Positions 11,602 through 23,766 of a stretch of DNA of 64,000 nt are shown one piece after another (position 1 is the stretch's first letter; the number at the start of each line of letters is the position of its first letter). The position numbers and the translations under genes were made by a program. Source of the stretch: Oidiodendron maius Zn. Taxonomy: Eukaryota > Ascomycota > Leotiomycetes > Myxotrichaceae. The DNA lies in NCBI GenBank assembly GCA_000827325.1, contig KN832884.1, positions 160,953-224,952 of the forward strand, written 5' to 3'. The notes below the pieces were generated by a model that did not search any database, was not told the DNA's origin, and saw only the letters and a list, made by a program, of their open reading frames with translations.

Positions 11602-12486
11602 TCATTTCACAGCCAAGCTCGCAGCTCCCGCGTCACTGAAATCCAAAACGCCATGCTTCCCGGTAACAATCTCGCGCTTCTCAGCCACGCCGTTGGCAAC
11701 AACGCTCGAGACGCCATCCGCGCTCACGGCCGTGCCGAGTCCCAAGTCTCTCAAGATTCCCGTTCCAACATGGTATATCGTTCCATGGACCTGCAACCCG
11801 CGCTCCTTAATGGCCTCCTGCACCGCCTTGTTCGCCGTGATGACCCTCGTCCCGGCCTCAACATTCAGCTCGGCCAATCTCACGGCACGCTCGGCGTCAT
11901 CCTGGATGGCGGACAGCTCCGCCTCGTGGGCATCCCGCACGGTTCGCAGGCCCGTGAGCCAGGTGTCGAGCACGCCGCCGAGCTCCCGGCTGGCGAGGGT
12001 GCCAGCGCAGCCGGCGCAGTTCGTGTGGCCGCAGAGGATGATGTGCTGGACTTTGACGTAGCGCACGGCGAACTCGATGACGGACATGGTGTTGAGATCC
12101 GTGGGGTTGATGACGTTGGCAATGTTGCGGTGCACGAAGGCCTCGCCCGGCTGCAGGCCTAGGATGGTGGTTTCGGGGACGCGGGAGTCGGAGCAGCCAA
12201 TCCAGACTGTAGGGAGATAATGATCAGTATACGTTATTTCTCTCGGGGTTCGACCTAGGGGGAAATAGGCATACGGATAGCGGGCTTTTGGGAGGTCGCC
12301 AAGCTGGAGAAGAAGGAGGGGTTCTGGTGGGTTTTGTAGGCCGACCAGGCGGCATTGGCACTCATGGCATGTTTGAAAGCATCTTCCGCTGTTGCGGTAG
12401 CAGAGTAGTTAGTGTATTGGCCTTGAATCGAGGGATATACCTCCATATCGAGGTCCATGTGGGCTCGACTCACTTGGTGCAACCAT
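11602..12486 (-). CDS. beta-class carbonic anhydrase
   Basis: Exons 12486-12474 (13 nt), 12388-12275 and 12206-11602 join in phase to 243 residues. It hydrates CO2 to bicarbonate. The zinc-site signatures of beta-carbonic anhydrases are present: WIGCSDSRVPE (Cys ligand, Asp-Arg dyad) and CGHTNCAGC (His and Cys ligands). So is the conserved GEAFVHRNIANV segment. I chose the 13-nt first exon (Met-Val-Ala-Pro plus one base) because its GTGAGT donor and the CTAAC...CAACAG acceptor give the family-like N-terminus TEDAFKHA in frame. An uninterrupted longer reading also exists upstream but shows no family similarity. No clear organelle presequence; probably cytosolic. Confidence 0.93.
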
Positions 12487-13288
12487 GTCTTGGTGGGCGT
12501 ACAGGAGCAAGGAAGGGAATTGAAGAGAGTCAATAAGGGCTGTCGGCAATAAAATAAGACGAGGGATGGAGCTGTAAGATCCAAGAGCAGCAGGAGTGCA
12601 GAGAGGCGATTTCTTGTATATAAAATCACGGGGGAGGGAAACGGGAGTTGAGGTGTTGAAGGGCGTTGAGAAGCGCCAAGGGTTGCGGAGACCGGCTTCA
12701 ACCCCGGCCTGCTGATAAGAAAAAAATCGTAATCGAACAGGCGAGAAGGCCGGCACTGCGGGATGATGCTTGGCCCAAAAAAAATTTGGTATACTACCGA
12801 AGAACTATGTTTAATATGATATGCGCCGTGCAGGCAACAGTGAGAAAGGCTTATATTGGGAGTGGATTTGGGAACTGAGCGAGAGTAGAGTATAAATGTA
12901 TCATCGACGGAGAATCTCGACTTCTGAGACACAGAAGCGTTCCCGTCCTTCCCAAACACCCCGTGCCTCCAAACCGGCCTGACCGACAGTGCGACAACAG
13001 CCCCCACGCCAGCACTCGGACCTCCGCCATGTTAGATGTACTGTACTGTAGCTTTGAAGGCGAAATTGCAGGTGCATGCCTCGTGGGGACTGTAACATCA
13101 ACAGCTCTGTTACTCCCAACCGCCATAAACAGTCACAAGATATCACTCAAGGGGGATGCGCGAGCTCCACGTATGGTATCATAGAGCTTTGTATTTCTAC
13201 TTTTGTGCTTGCTTGCTTCTTTTGCTAAGTCCGGCCTTGCCATGATATCATAAAAACGCCAATAAGAGACCCACCAAGAGCAACACCC
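12487..13288. promoter_or_regulatory. carbonic anhydrase promoter and eL8 3' flank
   Basis: 802 bp with overlapping spurious open frames only. It must contain the carbonic anhydrase promoter. Nothing else is recognised. Confidence 0.4.
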
Positions 13289-14360
13289 CTAGATCTTGAT
13301 GGCACTCTCGAGAGCCTTGCGCTTCTTCTCCGTCCGCGCTTGGGCCTTGGCGCCCATGATGCCACCTCCCCAGTGTCTCTTGGCATCCTCGTACTTGTCG
13401 GAGTAGCCCTCCTTGACGGCTTGGACCAGCTTGGACAGCTCGGACTTGTCCTCCGAGCGCACCTCAGTCAGGGCGAGGACGGCAGCGGTCTTCTTGTGAA
13501 CAACCGTGCCGAGACGAGCCTTGCCCTTGATGATGGCATACGGGACGCCCATCTTTCGGCACAGAGCGGGGAGGAAGATGACCAGCTCGATGGGATCGAC
13601 ATCGTTGGGGATGAGGACCAACGAAGCCTTCTTATTTTCGATCAGGCCAACGACGTGGTTCAGACCGTACTTGGCAACGTATGGCTTCTTGCTCACATCC
13701 TCCTTCTTCTTACCCTCCTTGATGGCCGTGGCCTCTTTCAGCAGTCGCTCCTTCTTCTCGGTCTTGCTCTCGGGCCGGTACTTGTTGAAGAGCTTGAGGG
13801 CCTGGGCGGCGGTGTTGCGATCGAGGACGTTCTGGAACTGGGCGATCGCAGGTGGGACCTTGAGGCGCATGTTCAAGATCTTCTTCTGGCGCTGGAGGCG
13901 GACATACTCGGGCCATTTCACCATGCGCGAGAGGTTGCGGCGGGGCTGGATATCTTGGCCAATGCCAAAGTTGCGGCTGCGTTTCTCAATGAGAGGGTTC
14001 TTGGCTCCATTAGCTTTGGACACCGCAAAATTGCGATACTAGGAAAACGTACCTTTGGGGCCTTCTTGGAACCCGCACCAGCTCGGGACGCTGGGAATGG
14101 CGCGGGGGCCGCCTTCTTTCCGGCTTTGGGAGGCTATCATTGAGAAAAGAAGAAATCAGCGAGATGTTCACTAATAATCTTCTTTGAACTCTAAAGAGAC
14201 CACACTGGCATTTCTGCGCAGGTGCGGCTCAAGCCAATCTTCATCAACCCCCGCAGGTGGTTGACGGAATGCGCATCTCGAACGTGCGATTGCTCGTAGT
14301 GGTACGAGAGCGGTGGCGAGTGGTCTCAGGTCAGAGAGGACATTGTTAACGGCTTACCAT
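13289..14360 (-). CDS. rpl8: 60S ribosomal protein eL8 (L7Ae family)
   Basis: Exons 14360-14358 (the ATG alone), 14133-14053 and 13999-13289 join in phase to 264 residues, the normal eL8 length. The first coding exon is exactly the start codon, followed by GTAAGC. The second encodes the basic leader ending KKAPK. The third starts [12 protein letters not shown], and the join reproduces the family sequence. The L7Ae RNA-binding core includes [15 protein letters not shown] and [17 protein letters not shown]. It binds 25S rRNA in the large subunit. The first intron (224 nt) separates the ATG from the body, as is common in fungal ribosomal-protein genes. Confidence 0.97.
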
Positions 14361-15085
14361 GATGAATGAGCTGCGGCGTCGTGGTGCAGCGGATTGTGGT
14401 TGTCGGGTTGTCGAGGTCGAGGTCGAAGAGATTTGGAGAGAAAGAAAACTTCGCGAGATTTGTGTGGGCGGGAATGATGCTTACGTAAGGTAGGGCTTCG
14501 CATGAACTCCGGCAATTCTGCTAGTTACAGTACATGTATCACGTGAACTAATGTTTGCTCATAGTGCAAACTATTTCAGTGTTGGTTGAATAAGCGAGCG
14601 CCAAAGAGACGACCCTCAACAGGAAACTCCAAATGTGCCCTATCCCCAAGGTACCATTAAAAAAAAGACTTGGCGAGGATTAAAATGAAATTAGATAATG
14701 AGATAGGTCGAAAAGGTTTCCACAGCAAAAAAAAACAAAAATAAAAATAAAAAGAAACATACAACAATGAGAATTCGCTGGTGGTCACCCACCCAACTAC
14801 TAATTCATCGATCTGAGGCTTATGTATGGCAGAGCGGACGGGATGCCCAGTGCTCCTCAGTCTGTGGTCGTATGTACTAGCAAAGAGCTTAAATTCTATT
14901 ATATAGATAATATATTTACGATTTACAGCCGTCTAATTGGCTTATCTCGCACCGCCTTTGATTGCAGACCAAACTCTGATTGCCGATAGGGCGCCGAACT
15001 GGAGTCGTTTGCACAATTTTGTTGTCATACAGGTGCGACAAGATATTGATCAGAGAAGCACCGGAAGAGGCCGAACCTCTTTACA
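14361..15085. promoter_or_regulatory. divergent promoter of eL8 and ncs6
   Basis: 725 bp between opposing start codons, with A-rich stretches around 14660-14760 and an AT-rich run near 14900-14930. No specific ribosomal-protein box is called. Confidence 0.45.
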
Positions 15086-16381
15086 ATGTCTCCGGCATTA
15101 TGTGCCATGTGCAGGGCTTCTCGCGCCTTGATAATCCGACCAAAAAACCACCAAAAGCTCTGTAAGGCTTGCTTTATCGCCATCTTCGAAGCCGAGATCC
15201 ACCATACCATCACTTCCACGAACTTGTTCTCCCCAGGGGATCGCATAGCAATCGGCGCCTCTGGAGGCAAAGACTCGACAGTCCTGGCATCTGTACTAAA
15301 AACTCTCAACGAACGATACAACTATGGCTTGGATCTGGTGCTCCTAAGCATCGACGAGGGAATCAAAGGGTACCGAGATGACTCCCTCGAAACAGTCAAG
15401 AGGAATGCAGTACAGTACGGGATGCCGCTGAAAATTGTAGGATATGACGAGCTCTACGGCTGGACTATGGACCAGGTGGTCGAGACTATTGGCAAGAAGG
15501 GGAACTGCACATATTGCGGAGTGTTTCGGCGGCAGGCTCTTGACCGTGGGGCGAAAATGTTGGGAATCAAACATGTGGTGACTGGCCACAACGCAGATGA
15601 TGTAGCAGAGACAATCTTGATGAACTTATTAAGGGGGGATTTACCTCGACTGGCGCGGAGCACGAACATTATCACCGGCGACGAGATGAGTGAAGTCAAA
15701 AGGAGCAAGCCCCTAAAATACGCCTACGAAAAGGAGATTGTTCTCTATGCCCACCACAAGAAACTTGATTATTTCAGCACGGAGTGTATATATAGTCCAG
15801 AAGCCTTCCGAGGCAGCGCGAGGAGTCTAATAAAGAACCTTGAGCGGGTGCGGCCCAGCGCCATTCTTGACGTGGTTCGCAGTGGTGAAGACATGGCGAG
15901 ACTGGTCCCAGAAGAGGTCACAGGGATTAGTCAGTGCAAGAGCCAGAAGATCTCGCTCTCAAATGCAGATGGCGGAGATGAAGGGGCTGGAGGTTGTGGC
16001 AGCTCGAACGGCCGGAGTAGTGGGGGTGAGATGGCCGAGATGGAGAAGAAGCTGCAGCAGGATGAGGAAGCTGCTGGGAGGGAGGTGGAGATTACCTCCG
16101 TCTCAAGTCATGCAAATGGTCAGCGACATGACAGAATAGGTGGGAAGTCACATTTGCGGAGTCGAGCCCAAGGCGACACCGGTCGAAAACTTCTGCGCCA
16201 GACCTTGGGTACCTGTAAGCGCTGTGGTTATATGTCCAGCCAGGAGATTTGCAAGGCCTGCGTTTTGCTTGATGGACTGAACAAAAATCGGCCGAAGATG
16301 GAGATCGAGATTGATGTGGAGGATGAAGAAAGCTCCACGCTGCGGAGGAGGATGGAAGGGATAGCTCTAGCCGCTGGATAG
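15086..16381 (+). CDS. ncs6: cytoplasmic tRNA 2-thiolation protein 1 (Ncs6/Ctu1)
   Basis: Intronless, 431 residues. With Ncs2 it forms the thiolase that converts U34 to 2-thiouridine in tRNA-Lys, -Glu and -Gln, using sulfur relayed through Urm1. Visible elements in order are an N-terminal zinc-ribbon ([19 protein letters not shown], then CKAC), the PP-loop ATP-pyrophosphatase motif SGGKDST near residue 58, the CTYC pair near 142, the VTGHNADD segment, and a C-terminal zinc ribbon ([13 protein letters not shown]). Residues about 295-365 form a low-complexity, Gly/Ser/charged insertion before the last ribbon. The start is fixed by the conserved Cys motif immediately after it. Confidence 0.97.
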   Translation: MSPALCAMCRASRALIIRPKNHQKLCKACFIAIFEAEIHHTITSTNLFSPGDRIAIGASGGKDSTVLASVLKTLNERYNYGLDLVLLSIDEGIKGYRDDSLETVKRNAVQYGMPLKIVGYDELYGWTMDQVVETIGKKGNCTYCGVFRRQALDRGAKMLGIKHVVTGHNADDVAETILMNLLRGDLPRLARSTNIITGDEMSEVKRSKPLKYAYEKEIVLYAHHKKLDYFSTECIYSPEAFRGSARSLIKNLERVRPSAILDVVRSGEDMARLVPEEVTGISQCKSQKISLSNADGGDEGAGGCGSSNGRSSGGEMAEMEKKLQQDEEAAGREVEITSVSSHANGQRHDRIGGKSHLRSRAQGDTGRKLLRQTLGTCKRCGYMSSQEICKACVLLDGLNKNRPKMEIEIDVEDEESSTLRRRMEGIALAAG

Positions 16382-16437
16382 AGCTTCAAACGCCTATCAA
16401 CCAACTTTGTCGTCACTTCTAACTGTGAAACTGAACC

Positions 16438-18223
16438 CTATTTGTAGCCTTCTGCTCTAGGCTGGAGAACGAGTTTACAGGTCTGGTCCAATGGCCTACT
16501 CGAGATGATCTGATCAGACAATACCATCTTGCCCTTCATGTCACTTGCAACTCTAGTTTGAAATTGCAAATACACAGCCCGAAGCAGAGATTTCATCTCC
16601 ACCATAGCCAAACTGCAGTCTGTTAGCTCATTACCCAACTCATTCTCCAAAATACTTACTGCCTTCCGGTGCAACCTCTCGCACCAGCGCCAAACGCGAA
16701 GAACAATCTATTCATCTCTTGGCTCTTGTCCTTCTCAAGCCACCTTTCAGGATAGAACATCTCACCGTTGGGATAGACATCCTCATTAAGCCGGTGAACT
16801 GAGTAAGCTTGGCAACTGACGATCGTTCCTCTAGGGATGTTGTACCCGTCGATCGTACGTCCTCCCGTAGGGACGTATCGGGGCTGTGACATGGGTATGG
16901 GCATGAAGCAGCGCAAGCCCTCCTTGACAACTGCATCCAGATATTCCAGATCGTCTAAGGCTTTGTCGGAGTTCTCAGAGAGCTCTTTAGAGAGATTTTC
17001 TTGCACGTGATGGCTCTCAGGGAGGGAGAGTTGGTACATGATAAAGCAAAGAGCATCACCCGTAGTGTCGATTCCGGCAGCCATGTGATCCATACACTCT
17101 GCCGCTACGGCCTGCTGGCTGAAATTATCTTTACTCCTCTGTAGTTTATAGAGAAGAGAACTCTCGCCAGGATCTGGTCTCTTACAGGTGGACAACACGT
17201 AGCCGTTTGCTAGCGGAGAGTTTCGCGCCTCGATGAGATTTGCAAACCAGATCGCAAAACGGCGGAATAAGGGGACATAGTAAAATGCGAGATGCACTAA
17301 GATAAACGTCAGAAATCTCCCGTGAAGAAGCAGTAATATAAACTTACACCTCAGACTATCATGATAGGAAAGCTCCTCCATAATCTTTCTCCCGTCTGCA
17401 CTCGCAAGCGAATTCGTCCCATAAGGATGGAACAGGAAATGGCTCGCCGCATCCAGAGCGAAACAATGCAAATAGACCTGCCCACGCAGTTAGCAAACTC
17501 CATCTAAGTAAAGGATTTGAGTTCCCATACATATACATCAATACTCGACCCCTTTTCCTCCTCACACCTCTCCACAAATTTATCCACCAGCCTCTCAATC
17601 CCACTTGCGATCTCCGGACGCATGATATTCGTATTCGCATACTGACCCGCAATATGCCTTTTTTTCCTAGCATGCTATCACAATCTATCAGCCCCCCTAT
17701 ACATGATTCAAACCAAGCCACAGTTGCACTCACATCCGCCTTGCGCAAAGTAGAAAACATGGTCCTACAAAACCCATTCTAATTAGCACTCGTTCCATTC
17801 CCAAGCCCAAGCCAAATCCGTCCAAAGCACAATCAAAACAAAAATCAAAATAAAATCAAAATGAACATACCTCTCCCCAAATTGTCTAAACAAATCATAA
17901 AATTCCGTCTTATCCCACCCCGCCCCTTCCGAAGTATAAATCTCCCTCAGTGCGCTCACGGAAGTAAACGAGACTTCGTTCGGCGAGATGCGCACTACCG
18001 GTCCATAGGCTTTATGCAGGAAGTGTATGTACGCTCGACGATTGCGAGTGAATTCTTGATATATAAGTGGGAGAGGAGAGAGAAGTGTGGAAGTGGGCCC
18101 AGGGATGTGGCGGAGGGGGGAGAAGAAATAGGAGAGGACGAGGGGCAAGAGGATAGCTACGGGGAGGATGAGGAGGAGAGTAGTGAGGATGGAGGAATAA
18201 AGGTGGGAGGTTGGAAAAGACAT
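16438..18223 (-). CDS. cytochrome P450 monooxygenase (second)
   Basis: Six exons: 18223-17871, 17764-17734, 17674-17537, 17477-17348, 17296-16660 and 16612-16438. All are GT-AG and phase-consistent, giving 487 residues. An N-terminal membrane anchor precedes the Pro-rich hinge RHIPGPTS. The I-helix reads AAGIDTTGDAL, the PERW segment is YPERWLE, and the heme loop is FGAGARGCTG (Cys near residue 426). The last join gives GRHLAMVEMK, the normal helix L. The K-helix reads EGLR (VKEGLRCFMPIP) instead of the canonical ExxR with Thr; Glu and Arg are kept. Its 3' end is 56 bp from the ncs6 stop. Substrate unknown; an in-frame upstream ATG at 18313 is less likely as the start. Confidence 0.93.
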
Positions 18224-18738
18224 TTTGGATGCGTTCCCGGCGATTTGTGAACATTGATAAGAATGAGTTTTTAAACGGTTAGGTTTAGAAGATGCACAAT
18301 CATAAGATAGCACCAGCTATGTTATCTAGCGGGTTAGATTTTGGATATTAAACTGCTAAATTTATCGTGAACTTACTTTCTCTTGAATGTGAAGAGGAAT
18401 CGGGAGTTGCGTAGTGCGAAAGATGATATGTTGTTGAAAAGGTGGGGTACAAAAATATGGGAGAAGGGGGGGTTAAGCGAAAATCATTGTCTTGTCCTTA
18501 CTTGATCCTATCTACATTTTACTTCTACATTCTACTCAATTTAGACTTGCAAATACTATGAATGTTGGTTATACTTCCATATCATCAGAACTGGGTTTCT
18601 ATCACATAGTCGAAAAGTGGTCCGTGATATATAACTTCAAACTTATTCTAACACCAACTTCCACACACACAAAAGCCTAGGTATCTCCGTGTCCAAGCTC
18701 GTGGTGAGAGGGTATCTCAGTATGATCGTACCTCTGCT
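18224..18738. other. 515 bp intergenic region
   Basis: Promoter of the second P450 plus the 3' flank of the RS-rich gene. No further element is recognised. Confidence 0.4.
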
Positions 18739-20759
18739 TTACTCCCTATCTCCCCGTCGATTTCCTCTCCTATCCTTATTCCACCCTCGACCCTTTCCAC
18801 CGCCACCAAATTTGCCTCTGTTCTGCGAATTGGTCTCAGTAGGGCGACCAGGGACATAATCACAATCGATCGGCACCAATTCTTTTAGGCCTTCTCTTCC
18901 GGGTGCGGCAGGAGAGCTAGAGCGATAGTTTTGATTGTGATGTTGCTTGTGATATCTGTTACTATTGCTGCGGGGGTCAAGATCTTGCCGGGCACCATGA
19001 TTATAGGATCTGCGATCTTGGGAGACATCACGCTCGCGAGAGCGGCCGCGCGGGGGAGTATAGCTATGTTGGGGGTGACTGGGAGATGGGTGTCTGCTTC
19101 TGTCTCTGTAATAGTTCGGATCGTCGCGTCTGGGACGGTAGGAATCATAAACTCTCGTCGGTTTCGTGATGCGATCAGCTAGACACCGGGTCTTTGTGGG
19201 AGCAGCTGGATGATGCGCCTCTTCGACTTCGTTGTGAGAGCGTTTCTTGGAAGCTGCTTGACCGCAGGACACATTGGAGTCTCCATTTTCTGGCTTGATG
19301 AGGACGTCCGCTTGACTGACTCTGGAATCAGGGTTGTATGGCCTTAGGAGGATGGGTCTTCGTCTCTCAGCCTCTATGTCTGCAACAAGCCTGTGCTTCC
19401 TCTCATCCAATTTACGGATTTCTCGCGTATCTGCAAGTATTTTACCCCTGTATTCGATATCCAAATAGCCAGTAATCTCCAGCCAGTCCTTCAAATCCGG
19501 GTCGTGATGTAGAAGCTCTTTCAGGTTAGCTGAGCATGCTCCACGAGCCGTTGCATTGCTGCCTTCTTGGTCTTGTGGATTTTTGGCACCTTGCCTAATG
19601 GACACTTGTACCTGGGACTGAGATGAGGGTTGCGTGTTAGTTTTCATATCTGAACCATGAATGGCCTCCCGGCTATTATTCTTATGTGCTTCAGCAATCT
19701 GCTGGTCGGTCCCTGGCTGACCAAGATTACTGGACGAATGCTGTAGCTCTGGTGGACGAGAGGGGGTACGAAATGTCAGCGGGGAATCAAATATGGCAGG
19801 GTTATGGTTGATGCCAGGTGCTCGACGGTTCGGAGGTGATTCAGGGGGGGGATTGTGTTGCGCTGGATAGCTATGAGCTTCCTTTGTCATTTGCTGATGC
19901 ATGAATTTTGACGCGACTGGTTGGTTCAGGATATTTCTGCCAGGTATTCCCGACGTGGATGCGTGGTTGGTATACATACCTCTTGCTGGAGCCGGTAGTC
20001 CCATGGAGAGCGGGACATGATACTCTGAAGACAGGAGCGGATATGGGTTTGCCGTGTTTGCAAATCCCAGATCTGGGTCGATGTTTGCATGCATGGCTGA
20101 GTTCAAATTAGAATGCTGTGCAATAAGCTCGTCGATGTCACACGCTTGCTCAGAGTTGTTGGCGGCAGGCATGTTGAGACCATTAAGCTGAGGAGCAATT
20201 TGCAGATACACACCATGATGCTGATTGGATGCTTGATACGGCAAGGCACTTGGCGCAAGCTCTGGGCCTGCCAAGAATTCTCCTCCCAATACATTATTTC
20301 TTGGTTCAGTGTCTCTCGACAAAGTAGATCTCGAGCTTATCTGTGCAGAAGTCTGAACCACGGGAGCAGCGGTGGGCTGCATATTGTCCTGTGCTTGTGA
20401 AGACTGCTTTGTGGGATCAATTAGTACACAAAGAAAATGAATCTTGAAATAGTGAAACACGCGCGTTATGTACTGAACAGGACGTGACTAACTCTGGAAC
20501 TCACATGTGCTAAGGCCTTAGGTGCCGTTTGGCTTTGCTGAACTATCAGGTCGTTCGAGACACCGGTTGGGGCCTGAAAGTTATTGTAGTGTTGTCCAGA
20601 TCTGCTTCGATGAAACTGCTGTGCTTCCATAGAGCTCATAGGAACAAGCACCTGGTCTGCTTTATCAGGATCAGCAAAGGAGACACCTGGTACGCCTTGT
20701 TGGCTGTTATTGTTTGGAGTATTCCCATTCTTAAGGACATAGCCTCTGTTTTGCCACAT
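18739..20759 (-). CDS. conserved fungal protein of unknown function, RS/RD-rich
   Basis: Exons 20759-20505 and 20406-18739 give about 640 residues. The protein is mostly disordered: Gln/Asn/Ser/Pro-rich N-terminal half, then a short folded-looking motif (LKDWLEITGYLDIEYR followed by a charged helix), then an Arg/Ser/Asp-rich tail ending in a GGGGKGRGW segment. I recall the DWLE-TGY-EYR motif followed by a coiled coil from many uncharacterised Pezizomycotina proteins. The RS/RGG-like tail suggests RNA binding or a splicing-associated role, which is inference. The start is uncertain. An acceptor-like CTCTGCAG lies 33 nt upstream (about 20792), so an additional 5' exon, possibly starting MSFINASS near 20913, may exist. 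Confidence 0.75.
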
Positions 20760-21384
20760 TTTGCAAAGACTGGTCGCGTCGACCTGCAGAGAGACTGAGA
20801 AGGTTGGCTTCAGGGTGCAGACGGTGCTGTGATTGAACAACGATCAAAGGATCCCAGACGGGGAAAGAAGCCGGTCTCAAACGCTAGAGGCGTTGATGAA
20901 GCTCATGGTTGCAGAAGAGAAGACAGCGAAGTAGAGGGAGTAGTTTGAGTATGCAAAGTAGAGAGTTGTTAAAGAGCGATCTCTCAGTTACATAGATCAA
21001 AAGGTCGCTAACGTCTATTTGGGACTAGCGTCTCTCGCCTCGATCGAGGAGTATGTAAAGGTGAAAGGTGGAAAGTAGGACAGTAGAGACTCTCAGTAAG
21101 GAATAGACGCGTCTGTGAGTGCCAGCTTCAAAAGCAGTTGTTTAGAAAACTATGTACAAGATCTTGCACCTACTACCAGATGTTGATCGTCGCTCAGATG
21201 TGAACAGTGGCGCTCAGGGGTAGACAGCCAGGTTTAAGTACCCAACTTGGACAGATATTTGAAAACAATAAGGACCTCAATCTGAGCTCTCAGATATTGC
21301 ATAAGTTTGTACATCAAACCTTTACTATTTACATCTCTAGCCACACATATTAATACATAAACTTTTGGTCTCTGCTAGAGTCGC
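20760..21384. promoter_or_regulatory. 5' region of the RS-rich gene and 3' flank of gpi18
   Basis: 625 bp. It contains the probable leader (and possibly one missed 5' exon) of the RS-rich gene. Nothing else is supported. Confidence 0.35.
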
Positions 21385-22882
21385 TTATGCAGGCGGAAGA
21401 AACGACGAGAATAGTGCTCCTTGGATGATTCCATAAAGGACCATCACAATCACTGCATTCTTGGCCAGTGCAACAGATGCACCCTTTCCAGAGGGCATAG
21501 CAAGGAACCACACCCAAACAGGACAGGAGGAGGCAATTCTCGTGATGATTTGAACATGACCAGCGGTGAAGGTGTGTAGAGTCAAGAGGAGCTGGGAAAC
21601 AGCAAGATTGCGCAAAACAGATATGTTATCAGTCTCAGTTCCTTGACTAGCTGACAAGTTCTTCTTGCTCTTGGAGAGCTCAGAGGCAGAAGCCGTCTTG
21701 TATCTGAGCGCCCACACGTTCGAGATGGCTGAGATGAAAAGCATGGGCGCTGCAAGAAGGAACAGAGGGACATTTGAAAGCGTCCAGTAACGAAACAGAC
21801 CATTTTGCCTAAACACATTAACGAGAGCGGACAGTAAAGGAAATAGGAGACTCTACCAATAATGGTCTTGGACGAATACATATATGCTTGGGAGTAGCCG
21901 GCCACACCATTGCCTGCTCAGGGTATGAGATGGAGCGCAGTACTCAATGTACGCTATGTACTGTGGCAGCAGGAATCCCATGCCAACACAGATCCCACCC
22001 AGTCCGGCGAATATTAGACGTCGCAGTTTTGTCACATTCAAGCCATGTGTCAGATCATGGAGAGTACGCAGAGCCTCTTCGAGGAGGAGGAGGCCGTTGA
22101 GAATACCATTGCTACGAAGGCCAGTGGCAGCGCCGAATACCACACCAGAAAGGAGGAGCAGGATATCTTGGGTAATAATGGCAGTTCCAGACTGGGGCCG
22201 ACTTTTGGTAAAGAGAAGGCTGCCGAGGAAGGATAGGAAAGCACAAGAGCTCTCAGCATACGGAGCTGAGAGGAAGAGGCCTGCTGGAGACAGGATGTGG
22301 AGGATGCCGGCAGACAGAGCGAATCCCGAGGTGGAGGAGCTTGGGAAGATGACGAGAGTCAGGTGGAACAAGGTTAAGACGGCGAGCAGGTGAGCTATAT
22401 GGGCGATGAAGACGGCCACGATGCTCTCCAGGCCCTCATAATAAGGAATACCAGATCTCTGGGCGACTGACACGCAGTTAGATTGCATCGCAGACATTTA
22501 ATTTCCGGGCATTCCTGGACCACTTACGTGCCGTGGCACCGGCAATCAGCCTGGTGAAACCCCAGCCAAAGGCCCATTCCTGCTCGAAGCGGTAGCCGCG
22601 CGCGGCCACCTGGGTGAAGTAGATGGCGTCCCATCTGGTGAGCCGGATGGCTATGTGGTGCAGTGCCGCTGGCAGAGGGCCGTCCCCGCCGCCTCCTTGC
22701 ACTTGGCGCGCGGGCGGCTGAGGGTGATGGTGATGCTGGGCGAGGACGAGGCTGGTGGAAGTGTCGTAGCCTTGGCCGGGACTGGCAATGGCGACGAGCA
22801 GCAGCAGCGCCTTCCAGGCCGCAAAGCACAGCAGGAGGGTCCGCAATGGGTGTTTTAAGATCACGGCGCGCGTGGAATCCAT
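21385..22882 (-). CDS. gpi18: GPI mannosyltransferase 2 (Gpi18/PIG-V)
   Basis: Exons 22882-22528, 22466-21857 and 21808-21385 join in phase to 462 residues. It is a multi-pass ER enzyme that adds the second mannose to the GPI-anchor precursor from dolichol-phosphate-mannose. Supporting features are the family N-lumenal segment RLTRWDAIYF...GYRFEQEWAFGWGF, many hydrophobic helices, the join ATALAQRSGIPYYEG, and the YW-x-x-x-x-FRYW segment created by the second splice. His- and Gly-rich residues (about 60-85) make an unusual first lumenal loop. An in-frame ATG exists 57 nt upstream, but the shorter start leads straight into the first membrane helix. Confidence 0.93.
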
Positions 22883-23766
22883 GGCCGTGGGGAGATGGCG
22901 ACGATGTATTTTGGTCGTGGGTGGCGCATTGAGGATCATTTAGATCTACCGTGGCCTTGCTGCCGGCTGTATCCAATTATATGTGTGCCTTGCAAATCGT
23001 ACGTTCTTTGTGCCCAGACCATGCGATTCGCCAAGGGGCATGTCTATATCGAACGACCACCGACCCCCCAATTGACGGCACCACAAGATCAGAAGAGAAA
23101 ATCTCTTGACTTTCCGCATCTAAAAACCAAATCTCCCCACTGGGCGTGGCGATCGGACACTATTGAATCTGGTTGCCCCGACTCGGAGCCGTCGGGAGTC
23201 CGAGTTCCATCCTCTGGCTCTCGTGCTGCTTCCCAATCCCACGTTCGTCCGAAGCTTCCGCGCTGACGGCTCGTGACAGGGAGAAAGGAGGGCAATATCG
23301 AACCATTTGAGGCACCAGCAACCAGCATAGAGCCTCCAGCCTACAAACTCCCACGGCCCCCTCAATTTGAGGTCGGAAGTACTGTGCATCATTGCACCAG
23401 CTGCCACTCTTCCAGCGTCCTCATTCGTGCCACCGCTACGGGCATTAGAGAGTAAAGTCTACAAAGTACGGTGTAGCAGCTCTGTGCACTTCTCTCTGCC
23501 TGCGTACTGGACCTCCCTCGTCGTCGCTGGCTTCACCTGCATTATCTCCTCGGCCCACGGCCCACATTTGAACATAACCAGGCCTCCTCCTCATGTCCTC
23601 CTCCCTGCCCTTCCAGCGGCAGCCTCTTGCTTCCACCACTACCACGCGGGAACCGTCGGTTCCTCCGGCTTTCTGATCACGAACCCTCCTCTCTCTTTGT
23701 GATCTTTCTGGAAAGGCGCCCCCATCTCGTGGGGCGTCCTTTCCTAGTACAAGAGATACCGCCAGA
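22883..23766. promoter_or_regulatory. divergent promoter of gpi18 and the 617-residue unknown gene
   Basis: 884 bp. The right half becomes pyrimidine-rich on the plus strand (about 23480-23700), as is common just upstream of fungal transcription starts. No site is identified. Confidence 0.4.

Noticed and set aside
13340-14143. 267-codon plus-strand open frame
   Set aside because: Antisense shadow of the eL8 gene; it arises from its biased codon use.
14134-14357. Possible box C/D snoRNA in the first eL8 intron: TTGATGA-like C box (about 14241-14247) and CTGA D box (14156-14159) on the minus strand
   Set aside because: The C box is imperfect, the flanks do not form a convincing terminal stem, and I could not recognise an rRNA-complementary guide. 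Small-RNA sequencing would decide.
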